Source: Gymnogyps californianus (lineage: Eukaryota; Chordata; Aves; Accipitriformes; Cathartidae). Taken from it: a DNA stretch of 64,000 nucleotides. The notes beneath the pieces are model-generated. The model searched no databases. It saw nothing but the letters and a program-made list of their open reading frames with translations, and was not told the DNA's origin. The stretch is taken from NCBI RefSeq assembly GCF_018139145.2, contig NC_059481.1, positions 15,178,368 to 15,242,367 on the forward strand. The letters run 5' to 3'. The position numbers and the translations under genes were made by a program. The stretch's first letter is position 1. Each line of letters begins with the position of its first letter. Of this stretch, positions 11,691 through 25,265 are shown in pieces.

Positions 11691-12735
11691 AAGAAGACAG
11701 GGAAAAATATAGATGATACAATTATTCATCCAATTTATCCAGTTGCTTTTTTATCAAGCTACAACCCTAAAATAAATAAAAAAATGAAAAAGGGATTAGT
11801 TTCTCCTATCCTCAGTATTCCTTAAAAACATCAACTGAGACTTTCTTGGTAAAATTATGATGGAGGAGAAATTTGTTCAGACTATGTAACTCCCTGTGGG
11901 AGATCTGGATTTTGTAACCTTGGCAGTTCTCAGAACCCAACAAATACTCCCTCACACAGGGGACAACATTTCTAACCTCATTAGTCTGTGGGTTTTGGGG
12001 GTTTCTTTTGTTTATTGCACACTGCAGGACCCAGAGTCCGTGGGTGACACGTCCCCGTGCCTGCTCCTGTGCTCACAGCTGTGCGTGGAGCCCAGCCGGT
12101 GCTGGAGCTGCCACGGGCCAACTTCTTCTCACCAGGTCCGGGACCCTTGCAAGGGAATAGCCGTAAAGAAACCCAAGTCCTGCCTCCAACCTGCTCTTTT
12201 GACATTGTCAAATGTCTCCATACATGTGGCAGCAGTGCAGAACTGCTTGCCTAGCCCTGGTATATAGGGGACATTTAGGCAGAATGGAGACATAACTGGA
12301 TGACGTGGACAAAATGGACAAAAATCCCTTTATCTGATGTCCATAGGGAATGTCTGAACGCATGGTGGGTGGGATGAAGTGTTTTCATCGGACCCGTTTT
12401 CTGTACAGAAATGGTCTAGTTTGAGAAAAACTACTTTGGTCCGGACCATCTGAGTTAATTATTATTGCTAACCTTGGAGGTCACGGTCATGGGCCATTGT
12501 GCTTGGAGCTGCACAAAAGACTGTTGTCGTCGCCGTGTCCAGCTGAGAATCTCATGAAGAAAATCTGTGCTTTTAAAATGAGCTAATCAGCAGACTAGCT
12601 AAGGAAGTAGTTATTTCCTTTGGATCGCAACAATGCCAGCACTTTGCACAGCAATGCCTGTAAAAGTAACATGCAACATTAAGTGCTACAAGTGATAAAG
12701 AACCAAAGGGCTAATTTTTTTTAAATATGTCATTT

Positions 12736-12749
12736 AAAAAAAAAAAAAA
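12736..12749 (+). repeat. A14 homopolymer
   Basis: Fourteen consecutive A. There is no convincing SINE or retrocopy body directly upstream, so I treat it as simple sequence. Confidence 0.9.
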
Positions 12750-13874
12750 GACGCCTCATTTAAACTTGTCCAAAAGCTGTTAAACCAATTTAACACATTG
12801 CTGTTTACTTCTGAAAGATGTTGAGAGCTTATCTTATCTCCTCCTACCACTGTTCGAGGCTAATCACAATATATTAATGCATGCACAGTATGAAAATCTC
12901 TTTTCCATTGCAATAAACCAGTAAAATGAACTTAGAGATTTCTACAAACTCTGGTTACCAAAGACCTATTCTTTTTCTTGTCTGAAGTGCAGAAAGCGGC
13001 TAAGAGGTTGGAAGTGATGAAGGAACAGTGAAGCACTGGATGACACAGGCTCCTATTCATGGAAGTGAACTACAAAAAAGCTTAATGGGAAAACAGTGGG
13101 AGCTGAAAACAAGCTTAAATGACTCAGGCTGTCCCGAATAGGGAGGCTTTCCAAAATCCAGCCATCAGCAGGCTAGGGAAAAATTTCTCCCCCTGCAAAT
13201 CAATCCTGTTTCCCAAAGGGGAAAATTATCAGCCTAGTAATAAAAATACCAGTTATCTGCTACCAGTGCGGCAGCACGGGGTTACCTCCTCCCGCAGAGC
13301 TCCAGATCAAGGGCAGTGCGTGATACAGGCAGTGAATCAACCCGCATTGATGAAACACTTTGATATATGGCACACATTGGGACTTGCCTTTATTTTGTTT
13401 GCTCTCCCTGCTTAGAGAGGGACAAGTAAACCAAGCACGTTTCTATCCATGGCTTTCCTTATGCAAGAGGCTAGGGAGAAAATTTAGGGGAGGGCAGGAG
13501 ATACTGTAGAAAGCTTTGGGAGATAAAAACAAATGGGAAACAGCGAAAGGAGGTGACAGCGTAGTGCAAAGGATCTGGAGATTTGCTTGATGCATATAGT
13601 CGGAAAATTGCTTTCTTTTTCTCAACACCGAACAGATCCATGTTTTCCTCCTTTCAAAAAAAAATTAAAAAAAGAAAAAGCATGGTTTACCAAGGGTCAA
13701 CAGATTTATGGGTTTGGATGTATTCAGGATGGGGAATAAACATATGAATTATTCTGGTATAGTGGTAGTAAATAGTCTGGCAGTCTCAGACCAATTTCTG
13801 TGGTGCCATATCTCATAAAGTCTGATAAATCCAGCATGTGCAGCTGCTGAGGAGTTTTGGCAGTAGAAAAAGGC

Positions 13875-13910
13875 CTATATACCACGGAGTGTCTATATAC
13901 CAGAGACTCA
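13875..13910. repeat. imperfect 18-bp tandem duplication
   Basis: Both units begin CTATATACCA (13875 and 13893); the remaining eight bases of each unit diverge. A short local duplication. Confidence 0.6.
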
Positions 13911-16900
13911 CTGACCATGTACCAACCCTGGCAACGTGCCTTTGTGATGCTGAGATTCAGTTACGGCCTCGGTCTCCTGTGTTTTGGGTAAGGGATGAGA
14001 GTAAAGCTGGGGAGTGCAGAGTAGCCGCAGGTGAACCTGCTGGACTGTGTCGTACTGAATTCCCCAGGCTGGCAGGAAAGTGTTGCATGCCTGGATCTCT
14101 CATTTATGAGTTCATCATAGCAGGTCCAGAGATTTAACTGATCTCTTGAAGGCCTCTTTCCTATCCAGATGCAGTGGTTTGAATTCCCTGGACCAAAGAA
14201 GGGGGTCTACCCAAGAGGAAAATGATCTCCAACTCACTAGATTTGGGGAAATTTAGATATCCCTCCCCCGCTTCCCAAAAAACTTCTCCACTCCATCACT
14301 CCTAAACATTAGTATAAACATCTTAGCTAAACACTGTCTTTTTATTCCTTACTATTTGTAAGTGAGATTCAGCTTTACATGCAAAACACCCCACAACTTT
14401 TTACTATGAAACATAAATATGATCCTTTTCATACAAACTTGAATTTTATCTCAGGAGGAAAAAAAAAATCCCAAACATTATCTGGTTCTCAGTACTGGAA
14501 AAAGATATTACCATGTTAGATAATGAGAAAAGCTATCTATGCAGCTGGAACAGCGACTCTTGTGCCCACTACTAGAAATTAAAAACAGAATTATAAAAAT
14601 ATTGTTGTGGATAATTTCAGCCCAGAAATACTGAACAGCTCTTGTGAATGATCATGTTTTCACTAATGCTTCCTGGCAGAGCTGCGTCCTTATTCATGCT
14701 GAAGTGACTGGGAGCTACTCACCAGGAAGAGGGTGGTTTAATGTGTTTAGGAGGCTCAGAGAGCTGTCTGAAAGCAGTCAATCAGTCTGCACTGTGGTAT
14801 TCTGGTTCTGACTGCATTTTGTTTAAAAAGCAGAGGTAAATGTTGCCTGAGGAAATAAAAAGATTTGAGAGAAAAATGTGACTATGGAAGGCCAGCTGTC
14901 AGTTATCCAAAACATATTAAATCCTGGCAAACAAGTCTCCAAAATCACCTCCAACCATTTTTCTCCTTATTTTCTTTTCCTCTGGCCACACACAATCTTT
15001 ATTCCCTCAGGGCACCTACACAGAGCTGAAGGTCTCAGTTCCCTGAACACCACCACCACAAGGCTGGATAGACCAGCCCCAATGTCAAACAAAAGCCCAC
15101 GAGGAGCACACCTTGTGTGGGATGTATCGGTGGTGAAAATTGGGTGTCTTGGGTAGCGCTGAATACTGCACCAGGCGGCAGCAGAGCCAAAACACAGCAC
15201 ATTCAGAAAACCCGCCCTGGAGACCTCCTTCTCAGTTATCTTGAATCATCCTGGACACGAGGGAGGTGTGAGACCTGCACCAGTGTATAGCCACTTGCCT
15301 TTGAATTTACAAGGTGGAAAGCCATGGAAAATTGCCCTCCGAATCCAAACCTAACTTCCCTCAGATGGGTAAAACAGCAGGATTGTCCTGGCTGCAGTAT
15401 CTTATATAGCTGAGGCTTTACTTGCTGAGTGCATTTCTGATGTGCTCTCCTCTTTGGGGCTGCTGGTTGCTGTATATATGTATGTGGTGGTGGCTTTTTG
15501 CCAGAGCATTTTTGTTTCAGCAGCAGAGGTTGTCGGTTCAGCGTTTGCTTGATATTGCTCTTTGCTCAGGAGAACTCCTCTGTTTCCTCGCTTCCCTCAC
15601 AGCTATCGCTGTGCCTCTCTGCGGTGCTCTTAGCACTATTTAAACCGTGCCAGCACATCCTATTTTTACACACTGAGAAATGGCAAACCTATAATGAAAT
15701 ACGGGCAAGAAGGAGAGCAGTACAATAGGTGGTGCACAATGCTCACCGTGCAGATGAGTATATAAAATGGCTATGTGTATAGCATCCCTGAGCCCTGCTA
15801 TATTTTGGCAGCCTATTTCCTTCTGGTTACAATTCCAGCACTAGTGCAGTCTATAGAGACTTGTACAGATTTGCTTTGGGGGCTGCTGGTATGAAATACG
15901 TACCTCTGCATCTCTAGCCTTTCAGAGCAGTCAACATCAGATGGGATTTTTTAGGCATCTGATCTGGGAGAGAGCTCTCCGGGGCTGATGTCTCTGTACT
16001 CCACATGCTTATTTCCCTGGCAGTCGGTCCTAGAGGGTGTTTGATGTGCAGAAAGTTCTTCTTTCAAGCTGCAGACTTGATGAAGGCAACAGCCAAAGGA
16101 CCAGGGGGCTCCTGGCCCTGGCCAGAGAAAATGACCATCCTGCATGGAGAATTGTGTGTTGGAAGAGAAATATGAGATGCGTGATTGCCTGCTGATGGGC
16201 ATCATGTGCACCTCCCTCTGAAATTACGGCACGTCAGCCATTAGAGTCAATGAGAAACCATCTCAAATTCGTGGGCAACCAGCGATCTGACTGAGGATAT
16301 TCAGACTGACATTTCTGAGGGCACTGCTGCCGCCTTTCACAAGGCCGGCAAAGGGCACCTGATGAAGTATTAGGATCAGCCAGCACTATTTAACTGCTTT
16401 CATAGTGTCACTGCCACATGAAAGGTGGTAAAGTTGGGGTATAGAAATCCTCCTGGCTTTTGGGTTTGTTTTTATCCTCTGGCCCTGTCCTTTTTTCCCC
16501 TCAGTACCATAAAACATCATTCTCCAAGTCCATCCAAGTCACCTGAAGCCTCAGAGTGGCTGCATGTGAAGGTCTGAAAGCCTGCATGAGACAAGCCCTT
16601 CAGGGAAGTAAGAGATGCCCGTCCCTTGGGCTTGTTTGGAAGTTGGGGTCGCCCCACTGTGACTGGGGCAGTGCCAGGGAGCCATGGATATGTGCTACAT
16701 GGGTAGCAAGAGAAGAAGAGAACGTTCTGGGAGGAGAAGGGTGGCAATATGGTCACTGTCCCTCCGTCCGTCCCTGCAGATGCCCTTGTAGGTTGTGGTA
16801 CATCTGCTGTGCACCCAGAGAGACATAGTCCTGGGAGGTCTAGGAGTGATGGCATTACAAGGAGGATCACGCTCGTCTGTCAATGCTTTTGCAACCAGGA

Positions 16901-17524
16901 GGCAACCAGTTTTCAGTCACAGCAAGCTTTCGCATGCCAGAATTTGGGGTTGCCCAGCTGGAGGTGCGAAGGCCATCTCCCAGCACAGACCTGTGGCCAC
17001 CACAGCCCCGTGACCCCAGGACCAGCAGCAGCACGAAGCCCTGAGCAAAATGGGCCAAGCACGGCCAGGTCTGGCCAAAGTCGGTGCAATCTATGGAGGT
17101 GCAACGCTTGCGTAGATCAGCCCCAGGGGCTCTCCAGCCAGAATAACAAAGGCAATTTTTCTTAAATTTGTCCACTTAACACTTGTGCTTTCCCTGCCTG
17201 ATGATGGGAACAGGCAGCAGTGAAAGTGCCTGTAGTTTTCAACTTGAAATGTTTGCAAAACGTTCTCCAACCTGGGCAGAGCAGCTGAGACCCGAGCACA
17301 AAGTGCGGTTCATGTTTCTGCTTTTACGACCCCGATTTGCCCACTCTAAAGGCTGGACCTTGCGCTGGGTTAGGGTTGGTGTGCGCCTTTGCCTTTCCTC
17401 ATCAGTGCTCAATAGCCTGTGAACAGGAAAGGCTTTGTTTTAGTGGGAGCAGGTGTTTGATTACCTTGCCTCTCTCTTTTCATATTAAACATATCCCCGG
17501 TTCACCTCTCTAGGAGGGATAAAC

Positions 17525-17760
17525 TTGTGTTTGCGAAAGCGGCGAGGGAAATCACTTGAAAGGCGACATCAGAGGTAGGCTGTCTGCGCTGATAGTTTGA
17601 TGAAACAAAAGAGCAAACGAATGAAAGAAAAGCGTTTAAAGTATTTTCTGCCTGTGGAGCGCAGCTTGGAGCGATGCTGCAGGCCAGCCCGTCTCTGCGG
17701 CAGGGCTGTCCGCCTCGCAGCGAGCCCCTTCCCCGGGGGGGGGGGCTGCCCAAGGCTGGA
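17525..17760. promoter_or_regulatory. CpG- and G-rich patch with G11 run
   Basis: About 15 CpG sites fall in 235 bases, including GCGAAAGCGGCGAG (17533-17546) and TCCGCCTCGCAGCGAG (17709-17724). A run of eleven G at 17735-17745 directly follows CCCC, making a strong local hairpin or quadruplex-prone spot. CpG clustering of this kind can mark a promoter or enhancer; no start site or splice structure is evident. Homopolymeric G this long is also prone to sequencing error. Confidence 0.25.
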
Positions 17761-18974
17761 CCCTTGGAGATTTACCCAGAAAAGGGGAGAAATTCAGCCC
17801 TCTTCGCCATCCCCGGTGCTGTCTCCCTGCTTGGAGGCTGCGCTGGTGGCAGGTGCTCTCCTACCCCAGACAAAGGAGCTGTGGCATCCCCTCGCAGGAC
17901 AGCATCCAAGGACAGCAAAGGTGTCCCCGAAGGGAACATAAGATCCATTACTGCCCGTGCCAGGCTGCAATCAGGCAGCAGTGCCGTGCCCAGGCACAGC
18001 AGCTGAGGACTTGGCACCTGAGCTGCCCTTGGCCTGAGCGCTGGGCTCAAGGTGCCAATGCCAAAAGAGATGGTGGGCTGGAAACAGAGAGTCACTCAGG
18101 GGATGGACACACGGACCGACATTTTTGGATGTAGAGGAAGAACCGGTGGGGACCCTGCCTGGTTTCAGTGCACCCCATGTGAACATCCATCCCCTCGACT
18201 TGGGCCCGATTAAGTGAACAAGCAGAGAACTGTTATCCAGGTTACATCTTTGTTTCAAACAGAAATAGGAGGCGGCCATGCCTCAGTGAATAAAAGCCCA
18301 TTGCTCCTCTCTAACCATCTGTCAGGCTCCCTGCCACGGTGTCTGTGGGTTTGCTCAGGCGTTGATAGGGAATTACCCACCTTATATCGTGGCAGATTGT
18401 CTTTCGCCTTCTCACTACTCCATTCCCCTGGTGAATACTTTGGATCTTTGCCTCCAGTGGCTCAAATTCAGTTGTTGGATTATAGCCATGGAGAGCCAGG
18501 GACAGAGAATAAAGAAATTCTTGGGTATCTTTGGATGAAGATGAGGTTGGAAGGAATTTGAGTTCGCTCTCCCAGAGTTTGCAGATACCAGGGGGGCACC
18601 AGAATCAAAAGAGCCATTGTCCCCTTGGCACGATGCTGGAGGATGTTATCGAGAGACTGGTCCAGAGTACAGACTTATGGCCAAACTGGAAACGTTTGCC
18701 TATTGGAAACATCTGCTGTTCTCCTCTGCTTCTCATATGATTTGCCAAAATATATTTCTTGTACATTCCCAGCTCAGAACAGCTTGTTATGAGGTTTAAT
18801 TCGTGATGTGTAATCTTGTGACACATTGCTGCCTGATGATGTAGGACATGGAGACGATGAAGGAGGACGACTGGAGTGTAAATGCACCAGAAAGAGTGCA
18901 GTGCCCAGCTTGGAAGCTGTACAAAGTATTTTCATAAGCATTAGCTGGCTTTGCTGTTAGTAGTCCTAAGAGCC

Positions 18975-18986
18975 AGAGAGAGAGAG
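18975..18986. repeat. (AG)6 microsatellite
   Basis: Six AG dinucleotides followed by AAAG. Simple sequence. Confidence 0.8.
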
Positions 18987-21206
18987 AAAGTTACCACAGC
19001 CAAAGATAAAAGACCTTTCAACAAATGTGCCTTGGAATTGAATGTCCTGCTGAAATTTCCAAGGTTCCTCTGACCTCCTGATGCGATAAAGATGAGCGTC
19101 CTACACTGGTATCTAAGCTCCTCACTCCACATGTGGACATCTAAATACCCTCAGCCACTCTGTGCGCTTAGATGCCCTGTAAACCACGCTGCCCCCTTAA
19201 GAAGTCCCCCGCGCGTGGTGTGGTGTGCCTCCCCTGCCCCAGCTGAATGCTACAGCTCCATCCAGCCCTTTGGTTTAAGCATATCCTGAAGTGCTTTGCA
19301 GAATCAGAGCAGGCCTTCAGTGCCAGGAACGGTGGGGATGCTCTCACTTCACCCCAGCTCTTTGGAGTTTCTCCAGGTTGGCCATCTCCAGAGTCAGAGA
19401 GTGATTTGACCCATCCTGAGCCTGGGATCTGAAATAGATGGGTTCAATCTATTTTGCTCTGATAATGCCATGGTCTCTTGTCTAACAGGAGAGGGAACAC
19501 AGGAGAGCAACTTGGCAAGACACACAGTGTTTAGACAAAGAAAGTCCCCCCTGTCCGAATGAATCTGGGACTAGGTGCTGATGTTCAGCTCTTTCAGCCA
19601 GAGATATGAATGCTCCAAAAACCTGTTTCTTACTGATTTTTGGATTGGTTGAATTTAAAGATCAAATACTAGACTTTAACATTACAGTCACGCTTTATAT
19701 GAAAGATGAGTATATAAATACTTTATAAAGGGCTAATGAACAATTTATAGTTATTTCAAGAAGTGGATAATCAAATGTTATAGATTGTTACACAGTCCAA
19801 CAGGTCAATACATTGCTTATGACCATAGCTGATTGCTACCAATAACGCCTTGAGTGATGCGATTATGACCAGCTTTAACACAAGATGTTTGTGTCTGTGC
19901 AACGTCTATTAACCCTCTCTCCACTATTCTAGAAATAGAAACCTCCTATAAAGCATGCCCAGGATTAATGGGTTATGATACGAACATAAGGCTGTGGGTT
20001 GTTGAGTAGCTCATTTGTAGCTCAAGAACTTGATTATAGATGAGCAGAAAGAAGTAGAGACAGATGAATGCAGACTGCAAACAACGAACAACATCTGCTA
20101 ACTGAGCAGGGAAAGCTCCGAGTGCCAGAATTGTACATGCAGAAATCCACGAGCGATGGGGCTTTTCAGTGTGTGCTGGGGGGCTTTTGGGAGGATCCTA
20201 GAAATTCCTTCAAGGTTTAGTCTCATGCTTAGCTGTCTATCCTACTGTTTTAAAATTACAGATTACAGGATGGGTCATCTAACTACCCCATATGGGTCTG
20301 TGCAAGAGAAATTGCTCCTTCATGATCTCAGCCTTTGCTACTATACAATCAATTCTGCTTTTAAGTAGTAAAGAAGCTCACTGGAAGTTGCCAGTTCTGA
20401 TTACAGTGTGAAAGATCTAACCTTGGTTTACAGCAACTAAAATTGCGTTCCTCGCAGCCTGAGATTTACTTGGTCTGAGACAGTGTTGGGCAAAGGGGGA
20501 AAAACAACCACGCTGAAACCTCCTGGAAGGCACAGACCACTTGCACGAGACAGAAATGCAGCTGATGGAAGAGCAGTGATGGCTCGCTCAACAATCAGCC
20601 TCCTGAAATGCAGCCGCTAGCGCCAAATGCTGCAAAAAGCATTAACGCAGATGCCGCTTATTTGTCCTTGGAGCTGCAAGGATCACTTGAGTGACGGCCG
20701 AGGCATTTCACACATCAGTAAGCGCATTCTCCCCACGTATTTCTGATCGCTGTACATTTTGTTTGCTGACAGGTTTGTGGCAATATGCTCACTCTAGCTA
20801 AAAATTACACACTGCCTAACAGAAGAACAGACCTAATTTGCCTTGCTTTTACACTGGTTTTGCAATCAGTGTAACTTCAATGACCCTCTACTTTTATACC
20901 AGAAATAGCACTGAGGAAATCGGATTTAACAGAGTAGAGAGCCGTTCAGTGTAGCTATTGTAGGAAGGCAAAGATAGGCAGAGACATTTTTCCACTCCTC
21001 CTGATCCTGACATGGGCCAAAGGCCAAATCTGCCACTGGGACAAAGTAGAGCAACGTTCAGGCTGCTTTAAATGGCCTCGGTTTGTAAAAGCTGCTAGAG
21101 AGACTTACAGTACCCATGGTTTCCGCATCACCATGTGCATCCCCCCTCCAAAACATGAGTAAAGCTGCTACCCCAGTGGTGTACGAGCCAGTTGTGTTCC
21201 CTATAT

Positions 21207-21253
21207 GGCTGGTTTAAAGTCTGTCCTGCGGCTGGTTTAAAGGCCATCCATGC
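21207..21253. repeat. 23-bp tandem duplication
   Basis: The 13-base string GGCTGGTTTAAAG occurs at 21207-21219 and again at 21230-21242. The sequence after each copy is also partly similar (TCTGTCCTGC and GCCATCCATGC). This fits one tandem duplication followed by divergence. Confidence 0.75.
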
Positions 21254-23019
21254 CAGCCCAGCTACAAAGAGACATTAATGCGAGCCATACTCTGTCCCAA
21301 AGAACATCAAAGGAAAGATTCACTGTTTTGAGGTCTCTGAATCAATTTTTTCTGTCTTCTCTCATTTCTTCTCCCACCTGCTGAGTGTTAGATGCTTGAT
21401 CAGTCTGGTAGAACATGCAAATATCAACATTTTTTTCCAGAAGTGCTGATAGCCATATGCATATCTTGCCAATGGGTGCAGCAAGCGAAAGATGCTGCTG
21501 GAACCTGCGCTCAGAGACTGTCCTGGGGAACCCCCAGGCGTGAACCCCTTCTGTCTCTGACCTTCAGAGGCAGCAGGAGCAGCTTCCCCTCCCTTTGCAT
21601 TTCTTCGCTGGAAGGACAGCCCACAGGGAAAGGACGAGGCAGGGGGGAGCTGAAGGTGGGAATTGGCTGTGTTCCTGAAGGCATTTCGAACCATCTCGAG
21701 CATACAGGAGAAAATGCTTTTCAGCAAATGAATGCCCCTCAGGTGCTTGTGGAGAAAAAAACCCATCCTTCCCTCAGTACTTGTGTTATCCTCAACACCA
21801 GTGGCCAAGTCATTACTGGTTGGGTTTTTTTCTTAATTTTTTATAGCAATCTCATCCATGCCTATTTCGCTGTGGACATTTGGGGTTTGTCCCCTTCTTT
21901 CACATGAATGTAGGTAAGAATGGGCTACGAAAGGAAAACTTTTCACTTGTGTGGGTGATACAGAAGTGTCCACATCTCTGCCGTGTCAGGATGTCCATGG
22001 GAAGTTTCTGGCTTCCTTATCCCTGCAGCTGTGTCTCAAGTCAAGGGTGGGTGGCTACTGTGGGTTCCCACCCTCACTCCATTCCTAGGGCATCTTCCCA
22101 ACTGGCTGAAGCTTATCTAATGGGGAAGGTGAAAAATAAACCCTGCTAGCTTGCCAGTGCCTCCTGGATGAGATGTGCAGCCTAGAGAGAGCAAGGTGTC
22201 TGCCACGCTTGTCCTGGACAAGGAAAAGAATAAATCAATTCATGTCTGAAAGTGGGAACTTTCGAGTTGATGGATGGCACTGGGTGAATATTATACTCCC
22301 TTTTTTGTGGGATGGATGTTCTCCAGCCAGACAAATTTTGTCCTTTCACACTTCAGGTGAGGGAGCTGCAGCAAGCTCTGGCAGTTGCTGAGGACTGGAA
22401 GAGATAACACCTGCCTGAGGCAAGTTTCTGTAGCGCTTCCAGAAGCAGCAATCTCTGTTTTAAAAGAAGTTTCAATACAACTTAAGGCTGAAATCAGTAA
22501 CTCTGAAAGATCTGAAAACGGCTGCATTTGGCAGGGATCTCACTATGGGGTTTTATTTAGCTATCCGTTGAAATTAATAAAAAAGGAAATAAACGTAGTC
22601 TGTTGGATCCACCTGTCTAAAAGCTCACGTGATGCAGGTTCTCCTATTATGTTTCCCAGGAGACCATGTTCCACTCCTCCTCCTCTTTTCCCATGACAGG
22701 TGATAATATTAGCTTTTATCTGTTAATGAGATAGCATGGGAATTCTTGTGCAATTTTCAAATAGAGAGAAACATGTGATTTGTTTCACCCCCTCAGCTTA
22801 TACTCTTTCCTCTCGGTTGTGAAGAGGACAGGTTCTTCTCCAGGGCAGGATGAACCATGTGTCTGCCTGGTTCGAAGGGCTACAGGACCACTCATGCAGC
22901 AATGGGGGGTCCCAAAGACACCTCGGATCAGATACTTGTTTCTAAAAACTGGCATGGATGGGAAGCAGAAAACACTAAGCCACCATGACCAAGGCAAGAA
23001 AGAAAAGGTGAATGATGGA

Positions 23020-23200
23020 AAGGAGGATGGGCCCCTTCAGAGGTCATCTAGTCCAGCAGGCTGCCCCGCGGCAGAAGCAACTCTACTGAAACTACTCCAA
23101 CAAAAATTTCTCAAGCCCTTTCCTAAAAATCTCCCTGGGCAATCAGTGCCAGCACTTAGTTACCCAAATGGCCGGAATGCTTTTGCTGGTGTCTCACCTC
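23020..23200 (-). mobile_element. CR1 LINE relic, minus orientation, 3' part
   Basis: On the plus strand the text runs in the order typical of reversed CR1 3' ends: an AGGTCATCTAGTCCAGC box (23041-23057), then TTTCCTAAAAATCTCC (23119-23134), CTGGGCAATCAGTGCCAGCA (23135-23154), and a diverged TTTTGCTGGTGTC segment. The AGGTCATCTAGTCCA motif is a hallmark of CR1 tails. The terminal octamer repeat (reversed form of ATTCTATG) is not preserved, so the copy is truncated or decayed. Confidence 0.7.
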
Positions 23201-25100
23201 AGAGCTGGTTGCATCGTCTCGCCTCCAGAAGCGGCAGGCATTAGAAGATTAGAGCTGAGGAGTCAGCCTTTCAAGTATAAAATTGAACAAAATCTTAAAT
23301 ATCGGCGTATTATGCACTCCGTGCAGCAGGCCTGAAAAGGCTCTGGGAAGGATGGAGCATTTATAGTTTTCACAGAAAGAACTTAAAGGAGATAAAGACG
23401 AGTATTAACTTCTAAAATAAGGGCTGTATTTCGTATAATAACTTTCATTATCTGGTGCTGCTGGCCTGAGCTGTGTTAGTCAAGTGGATTGTGGACTTCT
23501 AATCTGAATTGTTCTGCTTGTTATTACCCTGCCGTTACCGAACGACTCTTCTGTCAGCTGTGAAATGGGAAAGGCTCATTCCTGTTGTTATTTCCCTTCC
23601 AAAAATCCAGGAGCCTTCAGGGCTCCAGGGAGGCCTGACCCAAAGAGATGGAGTCCAAGGGAAGTTTTCCAGCAGAGAAAAACCCTCCAGAGAAGACACC
23701 ACAGATTCACTTCCTCAATAGCAGCTGGTTTTGTGGCTGATGTTGACACAACTGGAGAACACCAGGACAGGGCTGGACTTTCGATACTCAGAAACCGTAC
23801 TTTTTGACTTACTTCCACTTCTGTATATTTTCAGCATAGGAGAAGCTGCAGAGGGGAAAAAATGCTGTCCCAAACCCCAGTTTCCTTAGTTTGCCTGTTT
23901 GTGTCACTCTTGGAAGAGAGGGACTTTTCTGGCCTGTGAGGAGTGGGATGGACACTTTCACAAAGCAGTGCTCATTATACCCCAGAACTCTTGTTTAAGT
24001 TTTGTTACTTATTATGGGCAAAAGCTGCTGCTTCATTGTAGTCATGTCAGGCAGGGCATCGCTGGGTCCGCAGCTAGCTTCACTGGAAAGACAGGGGATG
24101 ATGACTTTCTACATTCATTACCTTCTTCCCAGGCAGTTCACAACACACCACTGAGTGCATCTCTTGGTAGACTTCGGGGTTTGTAATGCAATGAATTGTA
24201 CCACGATGCATTTTTCCAGAGGTTTTAGTGCTTACTCAAATGAGAGATTCTTCTTCTACGAATACATTAGTAGCAGCATAAGAGAAAAGAAATAGAGTTT
24301 AGAGAGCATGCTATTTACTGCCTTGTTTTTCTTTCTCTCCTGAAAAGATGTAATAGCATACAATAGTGCAACAGCTAGTTTGCACATTTTAAAGTCTTTG
24401 CAATGCAACAGATCTTCACTGAGTTTTTGCGAAGTTGTTTCTAAGTGGCCTTGTTGTTATGCTGTCTGAGTACCAAACGTTGTTTTACTACCATGTGGAA
24501 TTTGGGAATTCATCAATATTTAATCTGTGTTTTGATACTACACATTTGTTTTCACTGATATCTGATTCTTTCTGTGAAATAGGTTTGGCCTGTTTAAATT
24601 TTGCAGCTTTCTGTAAACTAAATATAGAGTTTCATAACTTAACCAGGTGGTACTTGTAAGGATCTTATGCAGAAAAAAAGAGCATTTCACTATGAATATA
24701 GTACAGCACTACAGAAAGCTTATACAAAATGCTGCAACTGAATAAAAATATGTTTTTTTCAAAAGCAATAATTTGGATTATTTCAATGTGCCCACAGCCT
24801 AGCTGGGTTGTTAGCTGAGTTACTTTATTTCTGTGTAGGATATCACCACTGGTGGTTTTTGTGATCTACTTGAAAGATATCTGCATGTTCTGACATGCTC
24901 ACTGTCAGCTGAGCATTACAATAATCTAATCCTAATCTCCGTTACCTCTGTTGCTTCAGGAAAAAGAATATTTGGAGCCAGTGTTGTTTTGATTCTTAGA
25001 TCCTTACTGTCTGTTTAAAGAAGTCCTTTTGTTCTGTCGACTTATTCCATCATTATAGTGCCTGAAGCCCTCAAAAATATTAATGCTCTTGTCGAGCCTG
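23201..25100. other. noncoding stretch, no gene recognised
   Basis: AT-rich, unique-looking DNA. It includes many A/T runs at 24230-24800 and no recognised repeat. No frame here resembles a known protein. Confidence 0.6.
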
Positions 25101-25106
25101 TGAGCC

Positions 25107-25180
25107 CAGGAATTTAGGGCTAGAAGGATCTTGCAGGTCACATAGGCAACTTCCCTCCTACTGCAATGGTCTCATGCAGC
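25107..25180 (-). mobile_element. probable short CR1 relic, minus orientation
   Basis: The string AGGAATTTAGGGCTAGAAGG (25108-25127), followed by ATCTTGCAGGTCACATAGG, follows the reversed CR1 3' end order (AGAATTTAGG..AGAAGG..CTT..GGTCATCTAG). Only about 70 bases are alignable by eye, so the call is moderate. Confidence 0.45.
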
Positions 25181-25194
25181 CCTTTCCATGAACT

Positions 25195-25265
25195 GTGTCA
25201 GGGCACTTTTATTTCCTCAGCTGTAAAATGCAGATTATTACATAAAGATTGCTCAAGCACACACA
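25195..25265 (+). mobile_element. possible MIR-type SINE scrap, plus orientation
   Basis: TTTATTTCCTCAGCTGTAAA (25209-25228), then ATGCAGATTATTACATAAAG, resembles the MIR string CCTCAGTTTCC..CTGTAAAATGGGGATAAT with changes. Nothing upstream clearly extends the match. It sits right after the CR1 scrap. Confidence 0.35.

Larger units (their letters stand above)
11691..17524. other. noncoding stretch, no gene recognised
   Basis: Mostly AT-rich unique DNA. It holds an A14 run (12736-12749), a partly palindromic TTAAACCAATTTAA near 12780-12793, an A run at 13657-13664, and an imperfect 18-bp tandem duplication at 13875-13910. GC rises toward 16500-17400, where several overlapping frames up to 138 codons open on both strands without family resemblance. 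Nothing else is supported. Confidence 0.55.
17761..23020. other. noncoding stretch, no gene recognised
   Basis: It contains an (AG)6 microsatellite at 18975-18986 and a 23-bp duplication near 21207. Bases 20560-20760 are repeat-free with scattered CpGs and resemble conserved noncoding DNA, though this is unproven. At 21392-21808 frames of 171 (plus) and 148 (minus) codons are open on opposite strands. Their products match nothing known. No interspersed repeat is recognised. Confidence 0.5.

Noticed and set aside
21362..21907. Frames of 171 codons (plus) and 148 codons (minus) open over the same bases.
   Set aside because: Neither product resembles a known family. Double-strand openness fits a local shortage of stop triplets, not two genes.
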